Assembly (NCBI GenBank): GCA_021201135.1
Contig: JAJQGT010000006.1
Location: 715,710-779,709, forward strand
From: Oscillospiraceae bacterium
GTDB lineage: Bacteria; Bacillota; Clostridia; Oscillospirales; Ruminococcaceae
Reading direction: 5' to 3'
DNA: 64,000 bases
The translations under genes and the position numbers were made by a program. Within the stretch, counting starts at the first letter, position 1. Every line of letters begins with the position of its first letter. Below are positions 18,430-27,989 of the stretch, piece by piece. The notes under the pieces are model-generated. The model was not told the DNA's origin. It was given only the letters and a program-made list of their open reading frames with translations, and did no database searches.

Positions 18430-20361
18430 TCAGAGTTTCGATTTCGTGTAATCGAGAAGACCGCCTGCGAGGATGATTTCCCTGTCACGGGCGGAAAGCT
18501 CTATCTTAAGAGTGACCGATTCGCCGGTGGTGAGATTCTTGAGTTCGACGGTGTCGCCGGTTGCGACGGCATCCTTGAGACCGGTGAGGCTGAGCTTGTC
18601 GCCCTGAGAAATCTTTTCATAGTCGGATTCAGTCTCGAACGTAAGAGGCAGGATTCCGGCGTTGATGAGATTAGCCTTGTGGATTCGGGCGAACGACTGG
18701 ACGACTACAGCCTTGATGCCTAAGTAGAGAGGAGCCAGAGCGGCATGCTCTCTTGAGGAGCCCTGACCATAGTTCGAGCCGCCGACGATAATGCTTGTGC
18801 CGAGGCTCAGTGCTCTCGCCGGGAACTCTGTGTCGACAACCTCAAAGCAGTGCTTCGAGATTTCGGGGATGTTGGAGCGTAAGGGAAGAATCTTCGAACC
18901 TGCTGGCATGATGTGGTCTGTCGTGATGTTGTCACCGACCTTGAGGGAGCATTCTGCTTCGATTGAATCGGGAAGCGGAGAAGTCTTCGGGTAGCCCTTG
19001 ATGTTCGGTCCCCTCTTGATTTCGACAGCCGGAGCTTCTTCGGGAGTTGCCGGAAGCTCGACCATGTTGTCATTGATTACGAACTCCTCGGGCATCTTGA
19101 ACTCGGGCATGTCGCCGAGGGTTCTCGGGTCGGTTAGAACGCCCGTCAAAGCTGAAGCGGCGGCTGTTTCGGGAGAGATAAGATAAACCTGTGCGTCCTT
19201 GGTGCCGCTTCTGCCAAGGAAGTTACGGTTGAATGTTCTGAGCGAAACGCCCGCAGAGTTGGGCGACTGACCCATGCCGATGCAGGGACCGCATGCGGAC
19301 TCGAGAATTCTCGCGCCGCAGTCAATCATATCCGAAAGATACTCGCCCTTCGAGAGCATGTTGAGAACCTGCTTCGAGCCGGGAGCGATTGAAAGTGAAA
19401 CGTCGGGGTGAACGGTCTTGCCCTTCAAAATATAGGCGACCTTCATCATGTCGACAAACGAGGAGTTGGTGCAGGAGCCGATGCAGACCTGATTAATCTT
19501 CATCCCTGCAAGCTCGCTGACGGGCTTGACGTTGTCGGGAGAGTGAGGGCAAGCCGCCAGAGGCTCGAGGGCGCTGAGGTCGATTACGAGCTCCTCGTCA
19601 TAGACGGCGTCGGGGTCGGCTTTGAGCTCAACCCAATCGGCTTCTCTGTGCTGTGCCTTCATGAATTCATATGTCTTCTCGTCCGACGGGAAAATGCTGG
19701 TGGTTGCGCCGAGCTCTGCGCCCATGTTGGTGATGGTAGCGCGTTCAGGAACGCTGAGGGTCTTGACACCCTCGCCGGTGTATTCGATAATCTTGCCGAC
19801 ACCGCCCTTGACGGTGAGGCGTCTCAATACTTCGAGAATTACGTCTTTTGCCGAAACCCAAGGGCTGAGCTTGCCGGTGAGCTCGAATTTTACCATTTTC
19901 GGGTAAGTAATATAGAGCGGACCGCCGCCCATTGCGACTGCGACGTCGAGACCTCCCGCACCGATTGCGAGCATTCCCAAGCCGCCACATGTGGGAGTAT
20001 GGGAGTCGGAGCCGATGAGGGTCTTGCCGGGAATGCCGAAGCGTTCGAGGTGAACCTGATGGCAGATGCCGTTGCCCGGACGGGAGAACGAAATTCCCCT
20101 CTTCTTGGCGACCGAACCGATAAACAGGTGATCGTCGGCGTTTTCAAAGCCGGACTGGAGAGTGTTGTGGTCAACATATGCGACGCTCTTCTCGGTCTTG
20201 ACGGAAGGAATTTCCATCGCCTCAAGCTCGATATACGCCATCGTGCCGGTGGCGTCCTGAGTCAGAGTCTGGTCAATCTTAATTCCGATTTCGGAACCCT
20301 TTTTGAACTCACCGTCAACGAGGTGAGCCTTTAAAATTTTTTCAGCTACGGTATAGCCCAT
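18430..20361 (-). CDS. acn: Aconitate hydratase
   Basis: QDATGTMAYIELEAM, IGSDSHTPTCGGLGMLAIGAGGLDVA, QVCIGSCTNSSFVDM, GGSNYGQGSSREHAALAPLYLG. Confidence 0.95.
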   Translation of the reverse strand: MGYTVAEKILKAHLVDGEFKKGSEIGIKIDQTLTQDATGTMAYIELEAMEIPSVKTEKSVAYVDHNTLQSGFENADDHLFIGSVAKKRGISFSRPGNGICHQVHLERFGIPGKTLIGSDSHTPTCGGLGMLAIGAGGLDVAVAMGGGPLYITYPKMVKFELTGKLSPWVSAKDVILEVLRRLTVKGGVGKIIEYTGEGVKTLSVPERATITNMGAELGATTSIFPSDEKTYEFMKAQHREADWVELKADPDAVYDEELVIDLSALEPLAACPHSPDNVKPVSELAGMKINQVCIGSCTNSSFVDMMKVAYILKGKTVHPDVSLSIAPGSKQVLNMLSKGEYLSDMIDCGARILESACGPCIGMGQSPNSAGVSLRTFNRNFLGRSGTKDAQVYLISPETAAASALTGVLTDPRTLGDMPEFKMPEEFVINDNMVELPATPEEAPAVEIKRGPNIKGYPKTSPLPDSIEAECSLKVGDNITTDHIMPAGSKILPLRSNIPEISKHCFEVVDTEFPARALSLGTSIIVGGSNYGQGSSREHAALAPLYLGIKAVVVQSFARIHKANLINAGILPLTFETESDYEKISQGDKLSLTGLKDAVATGDTVELKNLTTGESVTLKIELSARDREIILAGGLLDYTKSKL

Positions 20362-20533
20362 GCTATCGCCCCTTTATTTAGTGTTAGGTTTATTTTAATA
20401 CAGTAACGAGCCGATGTCAATAGCACTCTCTCATCTTTGGATATTTTGCCGAATCGGACATCAAATATTTGCAAAAAAGGCGACATAAAGCCGCCTTTGA
20501 TTTGAAAAATGAATTTTTTGGGGTGGGAATCCG

Positions 20534-20929
20534 TCATGTTGCGAAATACGAGTTATAGAAATCAGCCACCGTAGATATGCACTTGTCCTCGGGATAATGC
20601 TTGATATTGCCGGTGACAAGAGTTGCATTGCAGAATTTTGCGACTTCGTAAAACTTGCGGTCGCTTTCATCTGTGAACCTGACATCCGGCAACGGATTCG
20701 CTATAACCGAGATGCCTGACAACGTCAGCTCCTCCAGAAGCCAGTCCACCTGCCATTTATCAAACTTAAACTTTGGTCTTGACAGAACCGAACGATATTC
20801 TTCGAGAAGCCGATAATCATAGCACAGTTTGAAGCGCCCCGCCAGGGTTGCGGAAACTATTGCCGACGGCTTGCTCCCCTGCGACCAGAGAGCGGAGACG
20901 AGTACGTTAGTATCCAGAACGATAAACAC
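20534..20929 (-). CDS. PIN-domain toxin of a type II toxin-antitoxin system
   Basis: MFIVLDTNVLVSALWS...; D..F.E.A....A.LVTGNIKHYP. Confidence 0.85.
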   Translation of the reverse strand: MFIVLDTNVLVSALWSQGSKPSAIVSATLAGRFKLCYDYRLLEEYRSVLSRPKFKFDKWQVDWLLEELTLSGISVIANPLPDVRFTDESDRKFYEVAKFCNATLVTGNIKHYPEDKCISTVADFYNSYFAT

Positions 20930-20933
20930 TTCC

Positions 20934-21209
20934 CTATTCTCCTCTTCTTGCCGCCTGAATTTCAGCCTCTATTTCTTCATCAGACATATAACCTTCGGAA
21001 GCCGCCCGGGAACGCATGCTGTTGAAGGCAATCATGGCTTTAGCCTGTCTGACTGCCAGAAGCATCAAATCAAGGTTGTCACCGGAAACATCCATCATCA
21101 GTGCGGCGGGCTTGCCGTTGTTTGTGATGACAACCTCATTACCTTTGGCAAGATTGTCCCACATGCTCTTCGATTCGGTTCTCAGATCTCTTACTGAATA
21201 GAAATTCAT
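20934..21209 (-). CDS. Phd/YefM-family antitoxin
   Basis: NFYSVRDLRTESKSMWDNLAKGNEVVITNNGKPAALMM; immediately upstream of PIN gene. Confidence 0.85.
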   Translation of the reverse strand: MNFYSVRDLRTESKSMWDNLAKGNEVVITNNGKPAALMMDVSGDNLDLMLLAVRQAKAMIAFNSMRSRAASEGYMSDEEIEAEIQAARRGE

Positions 21210-21242
21210 TTACAGCACCTCCTTGGTGTTCTTTCAATATTT

Positions 21243-21281
21243 GTGTACACTATTAGTGCACACTATTAGTATACACTATCG
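21243..21281. promoter_or_regulatory. Three 13-bp tandem repeats upstream of the antitoxin, candidate autoregulatory operator
   Basis: GTGTACACTATTA / GTGCACACTATTA / GTATACACTATCG. Confidence 0.75.
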
Positions 21282-21316
21282 TGTCCGTTTTGTCAACACA
21301 TTTATGTTCACAAAAA

Positions 21317-21345
21317 GAAAAGCCGAGCAAACCCGCTCAGCTTTT
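21317..21345 (-). terminator. Terminator hairpin downstream of yitT-like gene
   Basis: AAAAGCcGAGCaaacccGCTCaGCTTTT. Confidence 0.65.
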
Positions 21346-21351
21346 AATTCA

Positions 21352-22257
21352 TTATTCATCCACCGCTTCCGGGACTTTTCTCCTGCTCTTGAAGTACCCT
21401 ACCGTACTTGAGACTGTGGAGATGGTGGCGAAGGTGCCGGGGTACTTTTCGAGGATGTCCTTGAGGTTCACCATCTGGTCTTTATTTACGACGCAGATGA
21501 GGACGCTTCTGTCTTCGTGGGTATAGCCGCCCTTGCCCTCGACGATTGTCGCCGAGTGTCCGAGCTTGGTGATTATTTCCTCTGAGATTTCCTTCGGGGA
21601 GTTGGTGATAATCTCGAACTTCACCGCCTCGCGGTTGCCCTTGAGGATTCTGTCGCTCAGGGTGCTTGAGAAGTAGCTGTAGACGATGCAGAGGAGCACC
21701 GGCTCGATCTTATAATCATAGACGAAGTAGGACGATATCGCAACAACGGTGTTCAATGCGAACATGACCCACGCAAGGTTATACGCCGGGTGCTTCTTGT
21801 GGATGATGACGGCGATAAGGTCGGTTCCTCCGGAGCAGCAATTCGACATCATCGCATAGCCGAGGATTCCGCCGTTCAGAATTCCCGAGACGACCGGTCC
21901 CAGAATGGTACTTGTGCCGGTGTCGGTCTGATAGATGAATCTCGAAAGGTCGACATATGACGACTGCAAAACGATGAGCATCACCGAGAAAGTAGATATG
22001 TAGACGAGAGTCCGGACGGCGAACTGCTTGTCGACATAGAAAAATACTATTATTATAAGTGGGATGTTGATGAGGAGTGAAAGATATCCTACGTTGATGC
22101 CGAGTACATACTGAATCATTGTTGCGATGCCGTTGACTCCCGACGGTGCGAAGCTGTTCGGGAAGATGAACAGGACATACACGAGGGCGCAGGCGCTCGC
22201 CAATAAGGCTATAAAGACGTAGCTCCAGATTTTTCTCAATACTGTGACGAATGACAT
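21352..22257 (-). CDS. YitT-family membrane protein (DUF2179-type C-terminus)
   Basis: YVLFIFPNSFAPSGVNGIATMIQYVLGINVGYLSLLINIPL; SNCCSGGTDLIAVIIHKKHP; C-term TIVEGKGGYTHEDRSVLICVVNKDQM. Confidence 0.9.
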   Translation of the reverse strand: MSFVTVLRKIWSYVFIALLASACALVYVLFIFPNSFAPSGVNGIATMIQYVLGINVGYLSLLINIPLIIIVFFYVDKQFAVRTLVYISTFSVMLIVLQSSYVDLSRFIYQTDTGTSTILGPVVSGILNGGILGYAMMSNCCSGGTDLIAVIIHKKHPAYNLAWVMFALNTVVAISSYFVYDYKIEPVLLCIVYSYFSSTLSDRILKGNREAVKFEIITNSPKEISEEIITKLGHSATIVEGKGGYTHEDRSVLICVVNKDQMVNLKDILEKYPGTFATISTVSSTVGYFKSRRKVPEAVDE

Positions 22258-22273
22258 TTTTTATCTGCCTTTC

Positions 22274-23446
22274 TTATTTGCTTGCCGCATCTATAATATT
22301 GACATATTTCACGATTCTTCGCTTGTCAGGCGGAACGAGATAAAAGAGCCTCTTCTCGTAGTAGAGGTTGAACCAGCCGTTCGGCGTGTATGGTGCGCCG
22401 CCGATGTCCCGGGTCTTTTTGTGGAGCTCGACTGGCTCACCGTAAACAGAACCGACAAGGTCGAAGCTCTCCATGTCCACCCGCAAATGCGCTTCACCAG
22501 CTTCCATGTCCATGTGCCCGTGCTTATTCACGGCACCGATTTTTATGTCGTCCTCCATGACGGTGTCCAAGGGAAGCAGTCCCCGTTGGAGATAATACCA
22601 AGCGTTTACGGAGCGGACATACTCGTTATCGAAGCGATAGTCATCCGAGAGCGTCGTCTTGAATCCGCACGCCTCGCAACGGACTTCATTGCCTTCGGCT
22701 TTGATTTGGAACTCTTCGCCGCACTTGGGGCACTTATATAGAATAGTGTCGAGACCCTCAGCGGTCTTGCTTGTCTTATAGTGACAGCCTTTCATTTCCC
22801 ACTCGTCGTCATGATAAATAGCTTTGTCGATTACTTCGGAAATCTCATCGACAGATAGCTTTGCAATCTCATTTGCTGAGAATAGCTGTGCGGTTTTGAC
22901 TTTAATGTCACCCTTGCGGTACCTCTTGCCCCACTTCGGGAAGACGAGCGCCGAGCCGTTGCCGGTTATCGTATAGACCGGGAGCCCCAGCTTCTTCACG
23001 AGCTCGGGAGTGCCCTTTGTCACCTTCTGAGAATGTGCCACAGCGTTGAGCCTGCCCTCGGGGAAGAGGACGATTATGTTGCCCTCGTTCTTGGCTCTTA
23101 AGATTCCCCGGATGGTGCCGGTGTCGGGGCAGAACATCTTCTTTGTGACGGCGTGCCCGAATCTTCTTATGAACCAGCCTATCACCGGGCTATACATGAA
23201 GTGCTCGCTCAGAACAAAGGTCGGTCGGTACGGAAGAAGCGTCAGCCCGACTATTATGTGGTCCTTAAGGGAGATGTGCGGCGCTAAGATGAGCGACGGC
23301 TCTTTGATGCCATCCAATCCCGTGCGGTCGATGGTGAGGTGCACGCCTTTGATTTTGAAAATGAGAGCGGAGATCCATAGATAGAGATGATAAATCCCCC
23401 ACGTCGGCTTGCCAAGCTTCTTCGATTTATTATTTTCAGATGCCAT
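22274..23446 (-). CDS. PlsC-like 1-acylglycerol-3-phosphate acyltransferase with C-terminal zinc ribbon and extra domain
   Basis: ILAPHISLKDHIIVG (variant of H-x4-D), LFPEGRLN; YKCPKCGEEFQIKAEGNEVRCEACGFKT zinc ribbon. Confidence 0.8.
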   Translation of the reverse strand: MASENNKSKKLGKPTWGIYHLYLWISALIFKIKGVHLTIDRTGLDGIKEPSLILAPHISLKDHIIVGLTLLPYRPTFVLSEHFMYSPVIGWFIRRFGHAVTKKMFCPDTGTIRGILRAKNEGNIIVLFPEGRLNAVAHSQKVTKGTPELVKKLGLPVYTITGNGSALVFPKWGKRYRKGDIKVKTAQLFSANEIAKLSVDEISEVIDKAIYHDDEWEMKGCHYKTSKTAEGLDTILYKCPKCGEEFQIKAEGNEVRCEACGFKTTLSDDYRFDNEYVRSVNAWYYLQRGLLPLDTVMEDDIKIGAVNKHGHMDMEAGEAHLRVDMESFDLVGSVYGEPVELHKKTRDIGGAPYTPNGWFNLYYEKRLFYLVPPDKRRIVKYVNIIDAASK

Positions 23447-23592
23447 TTTATATTTTCACCGCCAACAGTTGTCTTTCAGTGGAGGGCACTTATATATTAA
23501 ATGTCCTTCCGGTAAACTATTGTAGCATATAATAATCAAAATAGCAACAGGATTTTGCGCGCATTTTGGTAAAATTTAAACTGCATCAAAAC

Positions 23593-23621
23593 TTGACACT
23601 TTGACTTTAACATGATATAAT
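23593..23621 (+). promoter_or_regulatory. Perfect consensus sigma-70 promoter for the glutamate synthase operon
   Basis: TTGACA (23593-23598) - 17 nt - TATAAT (23616-23621). Confidence 0.85.
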
Positions 23622-23631
23622 TTTTCGTAAT

Positions 23632-23698
23632 GAGCAAAGGCGTTCATATAGGGGATAGTCTACCCTTTTGAAGGAAACGTCTTTGCTTTTTTTCTTAA
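23632..23698 (+). promoter_or_regulatory. Compact leader RNA: hairpin with U-tract, candidate glutamine-riboswitch-like or ANTAR-target attenuator
   Basis: agcaaaggCGTTCAtataggggatagtctacccttttGAAGGAAACGtctttgctttttttctt: 12-bp outer stem, inner GGG/CCC hairpin, CGTTCA/GAAGG-AACG pairing as in glnA-type motifs, immediately after predicted TSS. Confidence 0.55.
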
Positions 23699-23716
23699 AC
23701 GAAAGGAAGAGAAGTC

Positions 23717-24808
23717 ATGAAGTTGGAAGGTCAGGTACGCATACCTTCGGGCTGTGCAATATCCGCCGTAATTTCAAAGGACGGCAGAAAGATGAGCGGA
23801 GACGCCATTATCAAGAGCATGGTACCTATGCACGACCGCTCAAACGGTCTGGGAGGCGGATTTGCCGCATACGGTATTTATCCGGAATATAAGGAATTCT
23901 TCGCCCTGCATATTTTCTACAACGACAATAACGTCAGGATGGAATGCGAGAATTTACTCAAGGATGGATTCGAGATTATCAAATCCGAGAGCATCCCGAT
24001 AAGAAAGACTCCGAAAATCTCGGACGTTCCGCTTATCTGGAGATACTTCGTTGCTCCGATGTCGTCGGTGCTGTCAAGATTGCATGTCGACGAAAAAGAA
24101 TATGTTGCGGAAACGGTCATGAAGATTAACTCCCAGATTAACGGCGCATATGTCTTCTCATCCGGAAAGAATATGGGCGTATTCAAGGCTGTCGGCTACC
24201 CCGAGGATGTCGGCTATTTCTACAGGCTCGACGAATACGAGGGCTACTGCTGGACGGCTCACGGAAGATATCCGACGAACACCCCCGGCTGGTGGGGCGG
24301 CGCTCACCCGTTTGCGCTCCTTGATTACACAATCGTCCACAACGGCGAGATTTCTTCATACGACGCCAACCGCCGCTATATAGAAATGTACGGCTACAAG
24401 TGCACACTGCAGACCGATACCGAGGTTATCACATATATTGCCGATTATCTTCTCAGAAAACAGGGCTTGACCCTTGAGGAGACCGCCTCGGTTATCGCGG
24501 CTCCCTTCTGGTCGACCATTGAGTCGAAATCGGAAGAGGAAAAGAAGAAGCTGAGCTACCTAAGAACCGTTTACTCGAGCTTACTCGTCACGGGACCTTT
24601 CTCGATAGTTTTGGGGTTCGAAGGCGGACTGATGGCTCTTAATGACAGACTGAAGCTTCGGTCGATGGTAACGGCAGAGAAGGACGATCTCGTGTTCGTA
24701 GCAAGCGAGGAATCGGCGATAAGGGTTATGTGCCCCGATGCGGAGAATGTTTATGCTCTGTCGGGCGGCGAGCCGATTATCGTCAGAGTTGAGGAGGGGA
24801 AATACTGA
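23717..24808 (+). CDS. Glutamate synthase glutamine-amidotransferase subunit (GltB1-like, class II GATase)
   Basis: SGCAISAVISKDGRKMSG; GYCWTAHGRYPTNTPGWWGGAHPFALLDYTIVHNGEISSYDANRRYIEM. Confidence 0.88.
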   Translation: MKLEGQVRIPSGCAISAVISKDGRKMSGDAIIKSMVPMHDRSNGLGGGFAAYGIYPEYKEFFALHIFYNDNNVRMECENLLKDGFEIIKSESIPIRKTPKISDVPLIWRYFVAPMSSVLSRLHVDEKEYVAETVMKINSQINGAYVFSSGKNMGVFKAVGYPEDVGYFYRLDEYEGYCWTAHGRYPTNTPGWWGGAHPFALLDYTIVHNGEISSYDANRRYIEMYGYKCTLQTDTEVITYIADYLLRKQGLTLEETASVIAAPFWSTIESKSEEEKKKLSYLRTVYSSLLVTGPFSIVLGFEGGLMALNDRLKLRSMVTAEKDDLVFVASEESAIRVMCPDAENVYALSGGEPIIVRVEEGKY

Positions 24809-26313
24809 TGGCTATAAATTATGTAAACCCCGAATTTGAGGTAGTAAGGAATCCCAACCGCTGTATAGCGTGCAGGGTCTGCGAGCGTCAGTGCTCAAAC
24901 GGCGTTCACAGCTTCGACCCCGAAACGGGTACAATGATGTCGGACGAGACAAAGTGCGTCGACTGCCAGAGATGCGTGGCACTTTGCCCGACAAGAGCTT
25001 TAAAAATTGTCAAGAACGAGTGCCAGCTCCGTGAAAACGCCAACTGGCAACAGGACACTATCTATGAAATTTACAAGCAGGCGGGAAGCGGAGGAGTTCT
25101 TCTTTCGTCTATGGGCAACCCGAAGCCGCTCCCTGTTTACTGGGACAAAATTCTTATAAACGCTTCGCAGGTTACGAATCCCCCTATCGACCCGTTAAGA
25201 GAGCCGATGGAGACAAAGGTATTCCTCGGCAAGAAGCCGACAATGCCCGAAAGAAACCCCGACGGAAGCCTCAAGACCGATCTGGCTCCTCAGCTCGAGC
25301 TTTCGATGCCGGTCATGTTCTCGGCGATGAGCTACGGCTCCATCAGCTACAACGCACACGAGAGCCTTGCAAGAGCCGCAGAAAATCTTGGCATCTACTA
25401 CAACACCGGTGAGGGCGGACTTCACGAGGACTTCTATAAGTACGGCGCCAACACCATTGTCCAGGTTGCATCCGGTCGTTTCGGCGTTCATGAGGATTAC
25501 CTCAGTGCGGGTGCCGCAATCGAGATTAAGATGGGTCAGGGTGCAAAGCCGGGCATTGGCGGACATCTTCCCGGAAAGAAGATCGTCGGCGACGTCTCGA
25601 GAACAAGAATGATTCCCGAGGGCTCGGACGCTATCTCCCCCGCCCCGCACCACGATATCTACTCTATCGAGGACCTGAGACAGCTTGTCTACTCTCTGAA
25701 AGAAGCGACTCAGTACACAAAGCCGGTTATTGTAAAAGTAGCGGCTGTACATAACATCGCCGCAATCGCAAGCGGTATCGCAAGAAGCGGTGCCGACATC
25801 ATCGCAATCGACGGCTTCAGAGGCGGAACCGGTGCGGCTCCGACAAGAATCAGAGACAACGTCGGTATCCCGATTGAACTGGCTCTTGCTTCCGTTGACC
25901 AGAGGCTCCGTGACGAGGGAATCAGAAACAACGTATCATTGGTTGTCGGCGGAAGTATCCGCTCGGCTTCGGACGTTGTAAAGGCTGTAGCCCTCGGCGC
26001 TGACGCCTGCTATGTTGCAACCGCCGCACTTCTGGCTCTCGGATGCCACCTCTGCAGAACATGTCACACCGGCAACTGCAACTGGGGCATTGCAACCCAG
26101 AAGCCGGAGCTCGTCAAGAGACTTAACCCGGATATCGGCTCACAGAGGCTTATCAATCTCATGACCGCATGGCAGCACGAGATCAAAGAGCTCATGGGCG
26201 GTATGGGTATAAACTCGATTGAGGCTCTGAGAGGAAACAGACTGATGCTCAGAGGAGTAAACCTCAACGAGAAAGAACTCGAGATACTCGGTATCTCGCA
26301 TGCGGGAGAGTGA
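24808..26313 (+). CDS. Archaeal-type glutamate synthase FMN domain (GltB2-like) with N-terminal ferredoxin domain
   Basis: CIACRVCERQC / CVDCQRCVALCP; MSYGSISYNAHESLARAAENLG; IAIDGFRGGTGAAPT; LGCHLCRTCHTGNCNWGIATQ. Confidence 0.93.
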   Translation: MAINYVNPEFEVVRNPNRCIACRVCERQCSNGVHSFDPETGTMMSDETKCVDCQRCVALCPTRALKIVKNECQLRENANWQQDTIYEIYKQAGSGGVLLSSMGNPKPLPVYWDKILINASQVTNPPIDPLREPMETKVFLGKKPTMPERNPDGSLKTDLAPQLELSMPVMFSAMSYGSISYNAHESLARAAENLGIYYNTGEGGLHEDFYKYGANTIVQVASGRFGVHEDYLSAGAAIEIKMGQGAKPGIGGHLPGKKIVGDVSRTRMIPEGSDAISPAPHHDIYSIEDLRQLVYSLKEATQYTKPVIVKVAAVHNIAAIASGIARSGADIIAIDGFRGGTGAAPTRIRDNVGIPIELALASVDQRLRDEGIRNNVSLVVGGSIRSASDVVKAVALGADACYVATAALLALGCHLCRTCHTGNCNWGIATQKPELVKRLNPDIGSQRLINLMTAWQHEIKELMGGMGINSIEALRGNRLMLRGVNLNEKELEILGISHAGE

Positions 26314-26747
26314 CGGATATGAAAAGAGTTTATGTAAACGAAAAATGGTGCCTTGGATGTCATCTCTGCGAGTATAACTGCGCTTTTGCAAACTCGGGAC
26401 TCAAGGATATGGCAAAGCTCAAGGGCAAGGAAATCTACCCGAGAATCAGGGTTGAGGGCGACGACAAGATTACTTTCGCAATCTCCTGCCGCCACTGCGA
26501 GGACCCGATATGCATAAAGAGCTGTATTTCGGGCGCACTCTCGAAGACTCCCGACGGAATGGTCGAAATCGACAAGTCAAGATGCGTCGGTTGCCTCACA
26601 TGCGTCCTCGTCTGCCCCTATGGCGCCGTTATTCAGGACGGCGACGGAGCGGTTCAGAAGTGCGAGCTCTGCCTTAAGAACTCATCGGGTGCTCCGGCAT
26701 GCGTTGCCGGTTGCCCGAATAACGCGATTGTTTACGAAGAGAGGTGA
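26310..26747 (+). CDS. 4Fe-4S ferredoxin-type electron transfer protein
   Basis: CLGCHLCEYNC, CRHCEDPICIKSC, CVGCLTCVLVCP, CELCLK. Confidence 0.9.
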   Translation: MTDMKRVYVNEKWCLGCHLCEYNCAFANSGLKDMAKLKGKEIYPRIRVEGDDKITFAISCRHCEDPICIKSCISGALSKTPDGMVEIDKSRCVGCLTCVLVCPYGAVIQDGDGAVQKCELCLKNSSGAPACVAGCPNNAIVYEER

Positions 26748-27988
26748 GCGAAATGGCAAAGAAGTATGTTATCATCGGCAACGGAACCGCCGCTGTCGGC
26801 TGTATAGAGGGCATCAGGGCTAACGACAAAGAAGGCTCTATCACCGTTATTTCGGCTGAGAAGCACCCCGCTTATTGCCGTCCGCTTATCTCCTATTATC
26901 TTGAGGGCAAGGCTGTTCCCGAAAGAATGAGCTATCGCCCCGACGATTTCTATGACAAGAACGGCGTCAAGGTCATCTATGGTGAGACCGCCGAGAAGAT
27001 TGACTCTGACAAGAAGCAGGTAGTTCTCGGAAACGGAGAAAAAGTGGCTTATGACAGCGTATGCGTTGCCGCAGGCTCGAGACCGCTCGTGCCGCCTTTT
27101 GAAGGGCTCGACACTGTTCCAAAGAAGTTCCCCTTCATGACGCTTGACGACGCACAGAACCTCGAGAGTGCAATCTCCGAAGACAGCGATGTCTTCATCG
27201 TCGGTGCGGGACTTATCGGGCTTAAGTGCGCCGAGGGTCTTTACGGCAGGGTTAAATCCATCACCGTATGCGATCTGGCGGACAGGGTTATGCCGAGTAT
27301 TCTCGATGCCGAAACCGCCGAAATGATGAAAAAGCGCCTCGAAGACAACGGCTTGAAGCTGATGCTTTCCGACACCGCCACCAAGTTCGACGGCAACACC
27401 GCCTATATGAAGAGCGGGGCGGAGGTCAAGTTTGACGTTCTCGTTCTTGCTGTAGGCGTAAGAGCCAACATCTCTCTTGTAAAAGATGCGGGCGGCGACT
27501 GCGGAAGAGGCATAACGGTTGACAACCACATGGCAACGTCACTCCCCGACATCTATGCCGCAGGAGACTGCACGGAATCAATGGACTACTCCAGCGGAAC
27601 TGTAAAAGTAATGGCAATCATGCCGAACGCCTATATGCAGGGTCACTGTGCCGGCGAGAATATGGTGGGTAAAGATGTCACATTCGACAACGGCATTCCG
27701 ATGAATGCAATCGGGTTCTTCGGATTCCACGTTATGAGCGCCGGCACTCCCGACGGAGAACTCTATGAGGAGAAAACCGAATCGACCTCGAAGAAGCTCT
27801 TCACGAAGGACGACCGACTTGTAGGGTTCATTCTGGCGGGTGACACGACCCGTGCCGGAATTTATACAAATTTGATAAGAAACGGTATTTCTCTTAGCTC
27901 TATTGACTTTGATACCATAAAAACAGCTCCAAATATCTTTTCTTTTGGTCAAGAATACTGTAGAAATTCTCTCGGAGGTGTGGTATAA
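26744..27988 (+). CDS. NAD(P)/FAD-dependent oxidoreductase
   Basis: YVIIGNGTAAVGCIEGIRAN, VFIVGAGLIGLKCAEGL, PDIYAAGDCTE. Confidence 0.9.
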   Translation: MSEMAKKYVIIGNGTAAVGCIEGIRANDKEGSITVISAEKHPAYCRPLISYYLEGKAVPERMSYRPDDFYDKNGVKVIYGETAEKIDSDKKQVVLGNGEKVAYDSVCVAAGSRPLVPPFEGLDTVPKKFPFMTLDDAQNLESAISEDSDVFIVGAGLIGLKCAEGLYGRVKSITVCDLADRVMPSILDAETAEMMKKRLEDNGLKLMLSDTATKFDGNTAYMKSGAEVKFDVLVLAVGVRANISLVKDAGGDCGRGITVDNHMATSLPDIYAAGDCTESMDYSSGTVKVMAIMPNAYMQGHCAGENMVGKDVTFDNGIPMNAIGFFGFHVMSAGTPDGELYEEKTESTSKKLFTKDDRLVGFILAGDTTRAGIYTNLIRNGISLSSIDFDTIKTAPNIFSFGQEYCRNSLGGVV

Positions 27989-27989
27989 T

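Noticed and set aside
19408-20334. 308-aa plus-strand ORF
   Set aside because: Antisense to aconitase; no RBS/promoter context and no family motif.
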